A stretch of 64,000 nucleotides of DNA from Rhinopithecimicrobium faecis (GCA_017942165.1 JAGKSB010000001.1:186001-250000); one strand, 5' to 3'; positions 25,903 through 36,038 are shown, counted from the stretch's first letter. Notes: generated from the letters alone by a model not told the origin. Program-made: numbers and translations.

Positions 25903-25950
25903 AAACAATATTTCAGTTAAAATACTTCTACTTAAAGTTAACATAATTCA

Positions 25951-27087
25951 GTGATTAAAACATTAATAATTCTTATTCCCTTTTTACTGGCGTTCTGGCT
26001 AAGCAGTGTCATAATACCTGTAATTTATGTAGTTTCGTTTAGGAAACGACTGTTTGACCCGATCAATCATCGAAAGGTGCATGGCAATATTATCCCGCGA
26101 TTAGGGGGGGTATCTTTTGCGCCTATACAATGTTGCTTAATGACATTAGCGGTAGTCATCTTCCATAAATACAACTTCCTGAATGATCTACATTTAAATA
26201 CGGGGGAAATTCTTCCGATGTTTCTGATGTTGACTACGGGCTTGGTTATGTTATTTGTCGTGGGTCTAGCAGATGACTTAATAGGTGTAAATTACAAATT
26301 TAAATTTTTCGCTCAATTAATTGCGGCATCCCTACTCCCATTATCAGGATTATGGATTAATGACATGTATGGTGTATTCTTTATCACCTCTTTACCGATG
26401 TGGTTCGGTATGCCTTTTACCATTTTCGTGACCATGTTGATCATTAACTCGATTAATTTAATTGATGGTATTGACGGTTTATGTTCAGGCATAATTATGT
26501 TTAGCAGTTTTATTCTAGGCGTATTATTTGTTATTGAGCAAGCTTGGCTACACGCCATTTTCGCCTTTATTACCACAGGAATTTTATTACCCTTCTTTTA
26601 CTTCAATGTATTTGGTGCTTCAAAAAAGAAACGGCGGATATTTATGGGGGATACCGGAAGCTTAACTTTGGGGTATGCTGTTGCATTTTTAGCAATTAGC
26701 TTTTCAATGAATAATGCAGACATCAAACCTTTCTCAGAGGGAGCTATTGTCTCCGCATTTTCGACATTAATGATTCCTGTACTGGATGTAGCGCGTGTAA
26801 TGTGGGTACGGAAACTGAATGGAAGACCTATCTTTCAACCAGACAGAGGACATATACACCACAAATTTTTAGACTTAGGCTTATCTCATCGTAGAACGAT
26901 GATCGCTATTATATTAATTGCTGTATTTTTCAGTCTATTTAATATAATTTCTGTTCAGTATATTAGTAATAACATTGTACTTGCCTTGGATTTAGTATTA
27001 TGGATTCTCTTTCAAGTTTCTTTTGACATAATAGAAAAGCGTGTTAAAAAAAACAAGCTAATAGCCGTTGAAGAAACTACAAATTAA
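25951..27087 (+). CDS. Undecaprenyl-phosphate sugar-1-phosphate transferase (WecA/MraY family)
   Basis: It starts the repeat unit by transferring a HexNAc-1-phosphate, probably GlcNAc-1-P, from its UDP form to undecaprenyl phosphate at the inner membrane. The 378-residue protein has about 11 membrane segments. Its family motifs are present: GLADDLIGVNYKFKFFAQL, NLIDGIDGL, FMGDTGSLTLGY and the histidine motif RGHIHHKFLD. The start is GTG at 25951. It is the first gene of the operon. The sugar specificity cannot be read from sequence. Confidence 0.92.
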   Translation: MIKTLIILIPFLLAFWLSSVIIPVIYVVSFRKRLFDPINHRKVHGNIIPRLGGVSFAPIQCCLMTLAVVIFHKYNFLNDLHLNTGEILPMFLMLTTGLVMLFVVGLADDLIGVNYKFKFFAQLIAASLLPLSGLWINDMYGVFFITSLPMWFGMPFTIFVTMLIINSINLIDGIDGLCSGIIMFSSFILGVLFVIEQAWLHAIFAFITTGILLPFFYFNVFGASKKKRRIFMGDTGSLTLGYAVAFLAISFSMNNADIKPFSEGAIVSAFSTLMIPVLDVARVMWVRKLNGRPIFQPDRGHIHHKFLDLGLSHRRTMIAIILIAVFFSLFNIISVQYISNNIVLALDLVLWILFQVSFDIIEKRVKKNKLIAVEETTN

Positions 27088-27109
27088 TCAACTTTAACTT
27101 ACGCATAAA

Positions 27110-28078
27110 ATGAAAATTGCCATCATAGGTGGTTCTGGATTTGTCGGAACTCAATTAATACAACGGATGAGTAAATCAGCTACGTATGATTTACTTAATA
27201 TTGATAAACAACAAAGTGAGACATTTCCAACAATTACACATATTGCAAATGTCCTAGATAAAGACGCTTTAGTCCCCTTATTAGCGGGTGTAGAAGCTGT
27301 TATCTTATTGGCTGCAGAGCACCGTGACGATGTATCACCAACATCCCTATATTATGATGTAAATGTGCAGGGCATGCGCAACACCTTAGAAGCGATGGAA
27401 ATTCAGGGTATTAAGCGCATAATATTCACAAGCTCTGTTGCTATCTATGGATTAAATAAAGTTAACCCTACAGAAGATTTCCCTGCAGACCCTTTTAATC
27501 ACTATGGAAAGAGTAAATGGGAAGCTGAACAAGTTCTTCAGAACTGGTATAAGACGCATGGCGATTGGAATGTAAATATTGTTCGTCCTACCGTTATATT
27601 TGGTGAAGGGAATCGAGGAAATGTCTTCAACTTATTAAATCAGATTGCTTCAGGAAAATTTATGATGATAGGAAATGGCGAGAATAAAAAGTCGATGTCT
27701 TACATCGGTAATATTATTGCTTTCTTAGAGTTTTTAGTTGTTGAGAAGACATCCGCTTACAACGTATATAATTACGTCGATAAACCAGACTTCAACACCA
27801 ACGATTTGGTACATCATACCGGGGAAATCTTAGCGATTAAAATACCTACTTTAAAGATACCTTATTTCTTGGGAATGTTGGGAGGCTATGGCTTTGATGT
27901 CTTAGCATTTATCACACGAAAGAAAATGACAATTAGCTCTGTACGGGTTAAAAAGTTTTGCGCTGTAACGCAATATGATTCTACGAAAGCGATGAGCTCC
28001 GGCTTTGTACCTCCATATGCCATGGAAGAAGGGTTGAAAAGGATGTTAAAAGTAGAGTTTTTGAAGGAGAAAATTTAG
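27110..28078 (+). CDS. NAD-dependent sugar epimerase/dehydratase (extended SDR)
   Basis: The 322-residue protein has the Rossmann motif GGSGFVG near residues 8-14, SSVAIYG, and the catalytic YxxxK in HYGKSKWE. Such enzymes reduce or epimerise nucleotide- or lipid-linked sugars. Its position right after the initiating transferase suggests it modifies the first sugar or its UDP precursor; the exact reaction is not decidable. It abuts the next gene with no gap. Confidence 0.88.
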   Translation: MKIAIIGGSGFVGTQLIQRMSKSATYDLLNIDKQQSETFPTITHIANVLDKDALVPLLAGVEAVILLAAEHRDDVSPTSLYYDVNVQGMRNTLEAMEIQGIKRIIFTSSVAIYGLNKVNPTEDFPADPFNHYGKSKWEAEQVLQNWYKTHGDWNVNIVRPTVIFGEGNRGNVFNLLNQIASGKFMMIGNGENKKSMSYIGNIIAFLEFLVVEKTSAYNVYNYVDKPDFNTNDLVHHTGEILAIKIPTLKIPYFLGMLGGYGFDVLAFITRKKMTISSVRVKKFCAVTQYDSTKAMSSGFVPPYAMEEGLKRMLKVEFLKEKI

Positions 28079-29608
28079 ATGAGCTCGGAGAATAGTAGCC
28101 GAATAGCAAAAAATGCGTTCTTTCTGTATTTCAGAATGCTGCTAAGTTTGGGCGTTAGTTTATACTCTTCACGCATTGTACTAGAAGTTTTAGGAGTCAG
28201 TGATTTTGGAATTTTTAATGTTGTGGCTGGATTCGTCATATCATTTGCCTTTCTAAATTCATCGATGGCTGGAGCGACGCAACGTTTTTTGACATTTGAA
28301 ATAGGAAAGAACAATTTCCAACAGCTGCAGAAAGTCTTTAATGTAAGTATCTCTATCCATTTAATGATTGCAGGGATCATCTTGGTGGTCGGTGAAACAA
28401 TAGGCTTGTGGTTTGTTTGCAATAAATTAGTTATTCCTCCAGAGCGAATGGAGGCGGCTTTATGGGTATATCATTTCTCAATATTTGGCTTAGTGTTAAC
28501 CATCTTAAATGCACCATTTACAGCAATAATAATAGCCCGTGAAAAGATGAATATTTATGCTTACGTATCTATTACGGAAGTATTTTTACGATTATTTATC
28601 ATATATGCCTTATTAATATATGATTTTGATAAGCTTAAATTATATGGAATATTAACATTTACAGTAACTTTAATTACATTTTTCATGTATCAAATATACT
28701 GTAGGAAGCATTTTAAAGAGTCTATTATTGGAAAATTGATATGGGATAAGCCGATTTTCAAAGAAATGGCCATATTCGCGGGTTGGATTATGAATGGTAA
28801 TATCGCCTACATGGGATATACACAAGGTCTAAATATCTTATTAAATCTATTTTTTGGCCCTGTTGTAAATGCTGCACGTGGAATTTCTACACAGGTTCAA
28901 AATGCTGTTAATGGATTTAGTTCAAGTATTCAGGCATCTATGAATCCCCAGATAACCAAAAGCTATGCAATACAAGATTTTGAGTATATGCATAAATTAC
29001 TATTTACAAGCTCAAAGTTATCCTTTTTTTTATTATTCATTATCTCCTTGCCCATCTTTATAGAGATCGATTTTATTTTATCTATATGGTTGAAAGAAGT
29101 ACCAGATCATACAAGTGTATTTACACGTCTCACCTTACTTGTCACGCTGTTAAATACACTAAGTAATCCATTGATTGTTTCTGTTCATGCGACGGGGAAG
29201 CTTAAAAAATTTCAACTTTGGGAGGGAACAATATTACTGTTAATTGTTCCCATTTCTTACCTACTATTAAAGATGGGATTTATCCCTGAATCGGTATATA
29301 TCGTACATATTATTATTAGTATTTTAGCACAGTTTGCACGCATAATTATTGTTTCACCATTAATTCATTTAAATAAAGCTGCATATTTTGAAAAAGTAGT
29401 TTTAAAAATAATTTATGTAATTCCATTGAGCATTGTTGCCCCCTTATTTTTCCACAATTTTCTAGCGGAAGGTTGGAGTAGATTATTTACTGTTGGGATA
29501 ATTAGTATTTTATCGATGACAATTATTATATATTTCGTTGGCTTAATTGATAAAGAAAGAACGTTAATTAACAGTTATTTCAATAAAATTTTTAACAAAC
29601 AAAAATAA
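28079..29608 (+). CDS. wzx: Wzx-like polysaccharide flippase
   Basis: This 509-residue MATE/MOP-superfamily protein has about 12-14 membrane segments and the typical N terminus with LGVSLYSSRIVLEVLG and DFGIFNVV. It would move the undecaprenyl-linked repeat unit across the inner membrane. The stop overlaps the next ATG by one base. It pairs with the Wzy-like and Wza/Wzc genes downstream, making this a Wzx/Wzy-dependent pathway. Confidence 0.92.
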   Translation: MSSENSSRIAKNAFFLYFRMLLSLGVSLYSSRIVLEVLGVSDFGIFNVVAGFVISFAFLNSSMAGATQRFLTFEIGKNNFQQLQKVFNVSISIHLMIAGIILVVGETIGLWFVCNKLVIPPERMEAALWVYHFSIFGLVLTILNAPFTAIIIAREKMNIYAYVSITEVFLRLFIIYALLIYDFDKLKLYGILTFTVTLITFFMYQIYCRKHFKESIIGKLIWDKPIFKEMAIFAGWIMNGNIAYMGYTQGLNILLNLFFGPVVNAARGISTQVQNAVNGFSSSIQASMNPQITKSYAIQDFEYMHKLLFTSSKLSFFLLFIISLPIFIEIDFILSIWLKEVPDHTSVFTRLTLLVTLLNTLSNPLIVSVHATGKLKKFQLWEGTILLLIVPISYLLLKMGFIPESVYIVHIIISILAQFARIIIVSPLIHLNKAAYFEKVVLKIIYVIPLSIVAPLFFHNFLAEGWSRLFTVGIISILSMTIIIYFVGLIDKERTLINSYFNKIFNKQK

Positions 29609-30612
29609 TGCAACCTACAGTATCGATAATAATTCCAGTGTATAACGCATCCAACTTTATGGATAAGTGTTTAGACAGTTTATCGAAGCAAACGCTAGAT
29701 AATTTAGAGTTTATATTTATTGATGATCATAGTACCGATGATAGCGTTGATAAATTAAAGCATTTTATTCAAACTACATTTTCTGATAAAAGCAATATAC
29801 AACTTATACTTCATTCTGAAAATAAAGGCTCAGCAACAGCCCGAAATACTGGCCTGTCCGTAGCAAAAGGAAAGTATGTTGCATTTATCGATATTGATGA
29901 TTGGATGCATTACGATATGCTTAAAACATTTTATGAAAAAGCGGAGTTAGAATACTGTGATATCGTATGGTGTGATTTTTACTTAGAATTTGTAGAAAGC
30001 ACATTAAAAAAAAGTCAAACTTTCACTGAAGACGCTAAATTATTTGCACAAGCATTAATCAGTGGCGATATGCAGGGAATGTTATGGAATAAGCTATTCC
30101 GAAAATCACTGATAGATCAGTATACAATTTCATTTTTAGATGGGGCTAATATGGCTGAAGATAGAAATTTTCTTTTTAAAGCATTATGCTTTAGTAAAAA
30201 GATTTCTTATATATCAGAGTCATATTATCACTATAATCAAAAAAACACAAGCTCTATCACGAGAGACTTTAGATCCTTGAGGGTGTATGAAGAAATTAGG
30301 AATGCTGAAGATATGGTGAATTTTATTACTAATAATAAAATAGATTGGATCGCTGAAGAAAGCCTAACAGACTTCAAATTTAGGGTAAAAAAGAAATTAC
30401 TATTTTCAACAAGCATTGAAGATTTTAAAAATTGGCGTACAATTTTTCCGACTAGTAATAGTCATTATTTAAAATCAAACCTTACAATAAGGCATAAAAT
30501 TTTAGCATACTTAGCAATACATAAAAATTGGTTTTTAATTAACGTTTGGAACAAACTAAAAACAATTAAATCCCAAAAATCAACTATAAACTTAAAATCA
30601 TTAGCAAAATGA
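29608..30612 (+). CDS. Glycosyltransferase family 2 (A)
   Basis: This 334-residue GT-A enzyme opens VSIIIPVYNASNFMDKCLDS. It has FIFIDDHSTDDS, GSATARNTGLSVAKGKY and the metal-binding DIDD at 95-98. The second half (MLWNKLFRKSLI, MAEDRNFLFKAL, YYHYNQ) closely parallels the GT2 at 33791-34771, so the two are probably paralogues within the operon. It acts on the cytoplasmic face. The donor sugar is unknown. Confidence 0.92.
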   Translation: MQPTVSIIIPVYNASNFMDKCLDSLSKQTLDNLEFIFIDDHSTDDSVDKLKHFIQTTFSDKSNIQLILHSENKGSATARNTGLSVAKGKYVAFIDIDDWMHYDMLKTFYEKAELEYCDIVWCDFYLEFVESTLKKSQTFTEDAKLFAQALISGDMQGMLWNKLFRKSLIDQYTISFLDGANMAEDRNFLFKALCFSKKISYISESYYHYNQKNTSSITRDFRSLRVYEEIRNAEDMVNFITNNKIDWIAEESLTDFKFRVKKKLLFSTSIEDFKNWRTIFPTSNSHYLKSNLTIRHKILAYLAIHKNWFLINVWNKLKTIKSQKSTINLKSLAK

Positions 30613-31973
30613 ATATAGCTGTTATTTTAGCAGGCGGCAGTGGTACCCGCTTGGGAAATTCTATGCCTAAACAATTTTTAAAAATTGCTGGTAAAGCAAT
30701 TATTGAGCATACGATTGATGTATTTGAAAATAATGATCAAATTGATGAAATTGTTATCGTGAGTAAGAGTGATTACTTATCGACCATAGAGCAACTAATA
30801 GTAAAGAATAAATATCAAAAAGTAAAGAAAATATTACAAGGTGGTAAAGAGCGCTATCACTCTAGCTTAGCAGCAATTGAGGCTTATAACAACATTGATT
30901 GTAATTTAATCTTTCATGATTCAGTAAGGCCATTAGTTAATAATAGAATTATTGATGATTGTATACAGGCTCTCCAAAATTACGATGCTGTAGATGTAGC
31001 TATCCAAGCTACTGATACAATCGTTAAGGTTAACCAACAAGATTGCATTACCGATATTCCATTGCGATCAGAACTTAGAAATGGACAAACGCCTCAATGT
31101 TTTAAAAGAGAGGTGATACAAAAAGCCTATGAGATTGCATTAGCCGATCCAGATTTTACGACGACGGATGATTGTAACGTTATAAAAAAATATTTACCAA
31201 ATACACCTATTTATGTGGTTAAGGGGGAAATATTTAACATGAAGGTTACATATTTAGAAGACCTATTTTTAATAGATAAATTATTTCAACTTAAAACAAC
31301 TGCAGGATCCTCTTTGTCCCTAACGAAGGATACTATTGAGACTATTCCAAATAAAGTTATGGTTGTATTTGGAGGAAGTTATGGTATTGGAAAAGAAATT
31401 GTTGACTTGGCTAGAAAACTTGGTGCAATCGTATATTCATATAGCCGTTCAGAAAATGGGGTTGATATATCTAACGAAGAGAGTGTTCGCAAAGCGCTTG
31501 CTGAAGTTAAAGAACGAAATGGTCGCATTGACTACGTGATTAGTAGCGCTGGAATTCTTGTGAAAGAAGCATTATTTAGCATGTCTTACAGTGATATCAT
31601 AAGTAGTATAAATATCAACCTTTTAGGCTCCTTCATTGTCGCAAAAGAATCCCACCAATATTTAACAGAAACATCTGGATCTTTATTATTTTACACCAGC
31701 AGCAGTTATACTAAGGGAAGAATGATGTATAGCGTTTATTCTGCAACGAAAGCGGCAATTGTAAATTTAGTTCAGGCGTTAAGTGAAGAATGGTTTGATG
31801 ATTATGTGCGTGTTAATTGCATAAATCCAGAACGCACTAAGACACCTATGCGTATTAAGAATTTTGGACACGAGCCTGAGGATACACTTTTAGATCCAGT
31901 AAATGTTGCAATTGCTTCCCTCAATGCCTTAGTTTCTAAGCAGACAGGTGATATCATTGATGTACGAAAATAA
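30609..31973 (+). CDS. Fused cytidylyltransferase-SDR, CDP-ribitol synthase-like (Bcs1/TarI-TarJ type)
   Basis: The 454-residue protein has two domains. Residues 1-230 are an IspD-type cytidylyltransferase (ILAGGSGTRLG at 7-16, KQFL, FHDSVRPLV at 102-110, RNGQTPQCF). Residues 248-454 are a short-chain dehydrogenase (GGSYGIG at 255-261, SSAG at 312-315, YSATK at 377-381). The order matches Haemophilus Bcs1, which reduces ribulose-5-phosphate and makes CDP-ribitol. A housekeeping IspD would lack the SDR half. A LicD-family transferase follows directly. The product is probably CDP-ribitol, though another CDP-polyol is possible. Confidence 0.85.
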   Translation: MNIAVILAGGSGTRLGNSMPKQFLKIAGKAIIEHTIDVFENNDQIDEIVIVSKSDYLSTIEQLIVKNKYQKVKKILQGGKERYHSSLAAIEAYNNIDCNLIFHDSVRPLVNNRIIDDCIQALQNYDAVDVAIQATDTIVKVNQQDCITDIPLRSELRNGQTPQCFKREVIQKAYEIALADPDFTTTDDCNVIKKYLPNTPIYVVKGEIFNMKVTYLEDLFLIDKLFQLKTTAGSSLSLTKDTIETIPNKVMVVFGGSYGIGKEIVDLARKLGAIVYSYSRSENGVDISNEESVRKALAEVKERNGRIDYVISSAGILVKEALFSMSYSDIISSININLLGSFIVAKESHQYLTETSGSLLFYTSSSYTKGRMMYSVYSATKAAIVNLVQALSEEWFDDYVRVNCINPERTKTPMRIKNFGHEPEDTLLDPVNVAIASLNALVSKQTGDIIDVRK

Positions 31974-31977
31974 AATT

Positions 31978-32859
31978 ATGGTATTAACTCAAGAGCAAAA
32001 AGAAAAACATAAGAACATATTAATTCATGTTTTTAAAGAATTTATTTCAATTTGTGAAAAACACAATTTAGCCTATTTCTGTTGCGGTGGAACAGCAATT
32101 GGCGTAGTGAGACATCAAGGTATAATCCCTTGGGACGATGATATTGACATATTAATGCCAAGAGATGATTACGAAAAATTTATTGCTATTTATAAAGACA
32201 ATGAAAACTTTGAATTAATTACGCCAGAAAATAATAACAATTATTATTTACCATTTATCAAACTTTGTGATAAAAAAACTACCATTTTAGAAACATTTGA
32301 TAACTTATGTATAATAGGTGCTTTTGTAGATATTTTCCCATTAGATGGAGTTCCATCTGATAAGGCAAAACGTCAAGAATTAATGCATAATTTTAAAGTA
32401 AATTCGAATATTTTAGCAATCGTATCTAAACCTTCAAAAGTTAATATTAAAAATTTTATAAATAGATTATTTAAATTCCAATTAAGGACAGCCTATTTCG
32501 AGTTATTTTATTCGTTTGACAAAAAAAATAAGCGTGAGAAAATTCTTAAAAAATTAAATGATGCCGCAAAATTACATAGTTTTCAACAAGCTGAAATCGT
32601 GGGAAATCTATGTGGCATGTATGGAGAAAGAGAATTTATTCCTAAAGAATGGTTTAAAACCTATACAAGTTTAAAATTTGAGAATTTAGATGTAAGAATG
32701 CCTTCAGAATATCATAAATATCTAAAACAAATTTATGGTGATTACATGATGTTACCTCCAGTAGATAAACGAATTTCACATCATAATTTAGCTTATTTCA
32801 ACTTAGATAAAAGAATTGATATAGACACTATCGTAAACAATTACGATAAAATAAAGTAA
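31978..32859 (+). CDS. LicD-family phosphotransferase
   Basis: The 293-residue protein starts at ATG 31978; an in-frame upstream start would overlap the preceding gene. The LicD signature is clear: FCCGGTAIGVVRHQGIIPWD followed by DDIDI (53-57) and LMPRDDYEKF. Family members move phosphocholine or, in eukaryotic fukutin/FKRP, ribitol-5-phosphate from a CDP carrier to a glycan. Next to a CDP-ribitol synthase-like gene and with no choline genes in view, ribitol-phosphate transfer is the best guess. Confidence 0.88.
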   Translation: MVLTQEQKEKHKNILIHVFKEFISICEKHNLAYFCCGGTAIGVVRHQGIIPWDDDIDILMPRDDYEKFIAIYKDNENFELITPENNNNYYLPFIKLCDKKTTILETFDNLCIIGAFVDIFPLDGVPSDKAKRQELMHNFKVNSNILAIVSKPSKVNIKNFINRLFKFQLRTAYFELFYSFDKKNKREKILKKLNDAAKLHSFQQAEIVGNLCGMYGEREFIPKEWFKTYTSLKFENLDVRMPSEYHKYLKQIYGDYMMLPPVDKRISHHNLAYFNLDKRIDIDTIVNNYDKIK

Positions 32860-32863
32860 TATT

Positions 32864-33784
32864 ATGAAAGTTTTACCTGTCGTATTTTGTTTTGATGAAA
32901 ATATGGTTATTCCTGCGGGAGTATGCATCAGCTCTTTGCTAGAAAATGCAAAGCCAACTACCTTTTATGATATTTTTATATTGGTAACAGATAGTTCAAA
33001 AACCGTTATTGAAGAAAGCTTAAAAGTATTGAATGAAAAATACGTAAATTTCAGTATTAAATACCGCTCCATTACATATAATTTTGATAATGCTTTCGAA
33101 ATCCGGGGAATTACAAAAGCGGCCTATTACAGACTTCTCATTCCAGAATTGGTACCAGAGTATGATAAAATCATGTACCACGATGTTGACATCATTTTTA
33201 GAGAAGATTTAACTGAAATATTTGATGCTACTGACCTCACTAATTATTATATAGGCGGCGTAATTTCTACGGGATTTCTTCATAAACATACGTACGAGGA
33301 AAGAATTAAATTAGGGTTAGATCCTAATAAATATATCCTAAGTGGAAATTTAATTTTTAATTCTGGTTTATTACGAAAAGATAAAATTGTAGACATCTTT
33401 AAAAAAGAAGCAGATACTTCTAAGTATAAATACCAGGATCAAGATATTATAAATATCGTTTGTAAAGGAAAAATCCGCCATATTTCTCCAAGATATTGTT
33501 GCACTTATGATATGTTTAGAATTTCAGCTCATAACGTTCCTCAAGAAATATTCTCCGAGAAAGAAATTTTTGATGCTCAAAAGTTTGGAATTGTTCATTA
33601 CAATGGTCCTAAACCGTGGAAATCTATATGTCCTAATTTTGATATATGGTGGGAATATTATAGAAAATCAGTCTTTTTTGACGAAAAATTTTATTACGAC
33701 TTCTTCCATAATAAAGTAAATGAACTAGATCATTTGCCCTTATTAAAACGAATTAAGATTCTACTCAGATATTTTATAAAATAA
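32864..33784 (+). CDS. Glycosyltransferase family 8
   Basis: This 306-residue GT-A enzyme of the LPS galactosyl/glucosyltransferase type has the donor/metal motif DVD at 107-109 in MYHDVDIIF, the FNSGLLRKDK acceptor-loop motif, and the C-terminal HYNGPKPWK typical of GT8. It is a retaining transferase, usually UDP-Glc or UDP-Gal dependent; specificity is not readable. It sits between licD and the second GT2 gene. Confidence 0.9.
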   Translation: MKVLPVVFCFDENMVIPAGVCISSLLENAKPTTFYDIFILVTDSSKTVIEESLKVLNEKYVNFSIKYRSITYNFDNAFEIRGITKAAYYRLLIPELVPEYDKIMYHDVDIIFREDLTEIFDATDLTNYYIGGVISTGFLHKHTYEERIKLGLDPNKYILSGNLIFNSGLLRKDKIVDIFKKEADTSKYKYQDQDIINIVCKGKIRHISPRYCCTYDMFRISAHNVPQEIFSEKEIFDAQKFGIVHYNGPKPWKSICPNFDIWWEYYRKSVFFDEKFYYDFFHNKVNELDHLPLLKRIKILLRYFIK

Positions 33785-33790
33785 TAATTT

Positions 33791-34771
33791 ATGCTTGTTT
33801 CAGTAATTGTTCCAATATTTAATGTAGAAAAATACATAAAAAATTGTGTAGAATCGTTGTTAGTTCAATCTTATAAAGAGATAGAATATATTTTTATAGA
33901 TGATTCATCTCAAGATGATAGCATCAATATTTTAAAGGATACATTATTAAAATATCCAGAAAAGTCGTCACAAATAAACATCATTAAGCACCCCGTTAAT
34001 AAGGGATTACCGTCAGCCAGAAATTCAGGATTAAAGGTCGCGAAAGGGGAATATATATTTCACTGCGATAGTGATGATTGGATTGATCCAGACATGATTG
34101 AATCACTAATAGATAAGGCTAAGTTAGAAAATGCTGATATTGTCTATTGTGATTGGTATTTAAGTTTCAGCAAAAATGAACGTTTAATGAAACAAAAACA
34201 ATATAATACTCCCTTAGACTGTATTATAGCGATGTTGAATGGTGAAATAAGATTTAATGTATGGAATAAACTGATAAAAAAGTCTTTATTTATAGATAAT
34301 AATATTACTTTTCCAGATGGTTATGGAATGGGAGAAGATATGACAATTATTAAGCTCTTTTCATGTGCTCATACTGTAGCTTATATGCCTAAAGCTTTTT
34401 ATCATTATATTCAAACAAATCCGAACGCTTTTACGAAGACTTTTTCGGATGCTAGTTATAAGGCTTTAATGCATAACACCCATGATTTGGTGAACTACCT
34501 AGAGAATAAATTTGGGAAAGATAAGTTATTTAAAGAAATTCACTACTTTAAGTTGAATATGAAACTTCCATTTTTAATTAGTACAAAAAAAGAAATGTAT
34601 AATTTATGGCGGAAATCATTCAATGAATCGAATTCTTATATATCTTCAAATAGCGCCTTCGCATTTAGAACTAAGCTGATACAATATGCAGCTTTAAAAA
34701 ATCAGGATTGGGTTATTAAATTTTATAATATTTTTATAATTAAATTTATTTATGGAATTATTTATAGATAA
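33791..34771 (+). CDS. Glycosyltransferase family 2 (B)
   Basis: This 326-residue GT-A enzyme has VSVIVPIFNVEKYIKNCV, FIDDSSQDDS and DSDD at 93-96, then FNVWNKLIKKSLF and YGMGEDMTIIKLF. It is parallel in layout to the GT2 at 29608-30612. Its last 20 bases overlap the start of the polymerase gene, indicating translational coupling. Confidence 0.91.
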   Translation: MLVSVIVPIFNVEKYIKNCVESLLVQSYKEIEYIFIDDSSQDDSINILKDTLLKYPEKSSQINIIKHPVNKGLPSARNSGLKVAKGEYIFHCDSDDWIDPDMIESLIDKAKLENADIVYCDWYLSFSKNERLMKQKQYNTPLDCIIAMLNGEIRFNVWNKLIKKSLFIDNNITFPDGYGMGEDMTIIKLFSCAHTVAYMPKAFYHYIQTNPNAFTKTFSDASYKALMHNTHDLVNYLENKFGKDKLFKEIHYFKLNMKLPFLISTKKEMYNLWRKSFNESNSYISSNSAFAFRTKLIQYAALKNQDWVIKFYNIFIIKFIYGIIYR

Positions 34772-36038
34772 AAATGCCATCCGGGTTAAAGAGAATATTT
34801 CAATTATTGGAATTATCATCACTGGGATTATTGTTAGTTGTTATTTTTTTCCATTTGGAACTAATTTCACTCCTAAAGCACTGAATTCTAAAATAATTTT
34901 AGCAGTTTTTGGCGTTCTTTTAACTTTCTATAACTCATTAATTAAGCGGAGTTTTGTCTTTAATAAGGCATTAATTAATCCGACCATTTTTGCGCTTGTA
35001 TTTAGTGCTGTAGGTTTTATTTCTGTCGATATAAATAATTCTGTTGATTATTCCTATGCATCCTACATCGTATCTTTTGCAACATGGTTATTTGCAGCTT
35101 ATGCTACGATTCAGGTTATAAAAGCAACCCATAAAAAAGTAAATTTTCAATTATTATTTAATTACTTAGCTGCAATTTGTGTTATTCAATGTATTATAGC
35201 TTTAACAATTGATAATTATTTACCTTTTAAGACCCTAATAGATACGTACATTTCACAAGACACGGTTGCTAGTGTCGAATTTTTGAATAAAGTTGAAAGA
35301 CTATATGGTATTGGTGCAGCTTTAGATCCTGCTGGCACGCGATTTTCAGTGGTATTAATAGGATTAACGGCTCTATTAATTAAAGAGTCTAGAAAAAGTG
35401 ATTATTCCAATAAGACGATTATATTGTATTGGATAGCCTTTGGAATTATTAGTGTTGTAGGGAATATGATATCACGTACTACTACCGTAGGTATGAGTAT
35501 GGGTTTACTATATTTAATTTATGATTCCCAAATAATAAGAACAAACATTGCTAAAAAAAGTATAAATCTTTGGAAAAACATTTTTATTGTAACGTTTATT
35601 TTAGTCGTAATTAGCACCTATTTTTACCAAACAAATGAAGATATTAGACAATTATTCAAATTTGCTTTTGAAGGTTTCTTTAATTGGATAGAAGATGGAG
35701 AATGGAAAACGAGTTCAACGGATAAGTTAAACTCAACAATGTGGATTTGGCCCACAGATCTCAAAACATGGATTATCGGTAAAGCAGATTTTTCGTTCAA
35801 AGGAACATTAACAGATATTGGATATTGCCGGTTTATATTTTATAATGGGATTATAGGATTAGTTATATTTTCATTATTTTTTATTTACAATGGATTATAT
35901 TTTTATTCATTAAATAAATCATTAAGACTATTCTTCCTTGCACTTATCGCCTTGGGATTTATTATTTGGATTAAAATCCCTACAGATTTGTTTTTAATTT
36001 ATGCTCTATTATATAATATAAACCCTAAGGAATTATGA
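34752..36038 (+). CDS. wzy: Wzy-like polysaccharide polymerase
   Basis: The 428-residue integral membrane protein has about 10-12 hydrophobic segments and a large non-membrane loop near 290-340 (FNWIEDGEWKTSSTDKLN). Wzy proteins have little sequence conservation; the call rests on topology and on its place among glycosyltransferases in an operon with Wzx, Wza and Wzc. It overlaps genes on both sides (20 and 4 bases). Confidence 0.75.
   Translation: MELFIDKNAIRVKENISIIGIIITGIIVSCYFFPFGTNFTPKALNSKIILAVFGVLLTFYNSLIKRSFVFNKALINPTIFALVFSAVGFISVDINNSVDYSYASYIVSFATWLFAAYATIQVIKATHKKVNFQLLFNYLAAICVIQCIIALTIDNYLPFKTLIDTYISQDTVASVEFLNKVERLYGIGAALDPAGTRFSVVLIGLTALLIKESRKSDYSNKTIILYWIAFGIISVVGNMISRTTTVGMSMGLLYLIYDSQIIRTNIAKKSINLWKNIFIVTFILVVISTYFYQTNEDIRQLFKFAFEGFFNWIEDGEWKTSSTDKLNSTMWIWPTDLKTWIIGKADFSFKGTLTDIGYCRFIFYNGIIGLVIFSLFFIYNGLYFYSLNKSLRLFFLALIALGFIIWIKIPTDLFLIYALLYNINPKEL

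Noticed and set aside
30609..31973. Housekeeping ispD for the MEP pathway
   Set aside because: It is fused to an SDR domain and lies in a polysaccharide operon; the CDP-polyol reading is better, though ispH shows the MEP pathway exists here.
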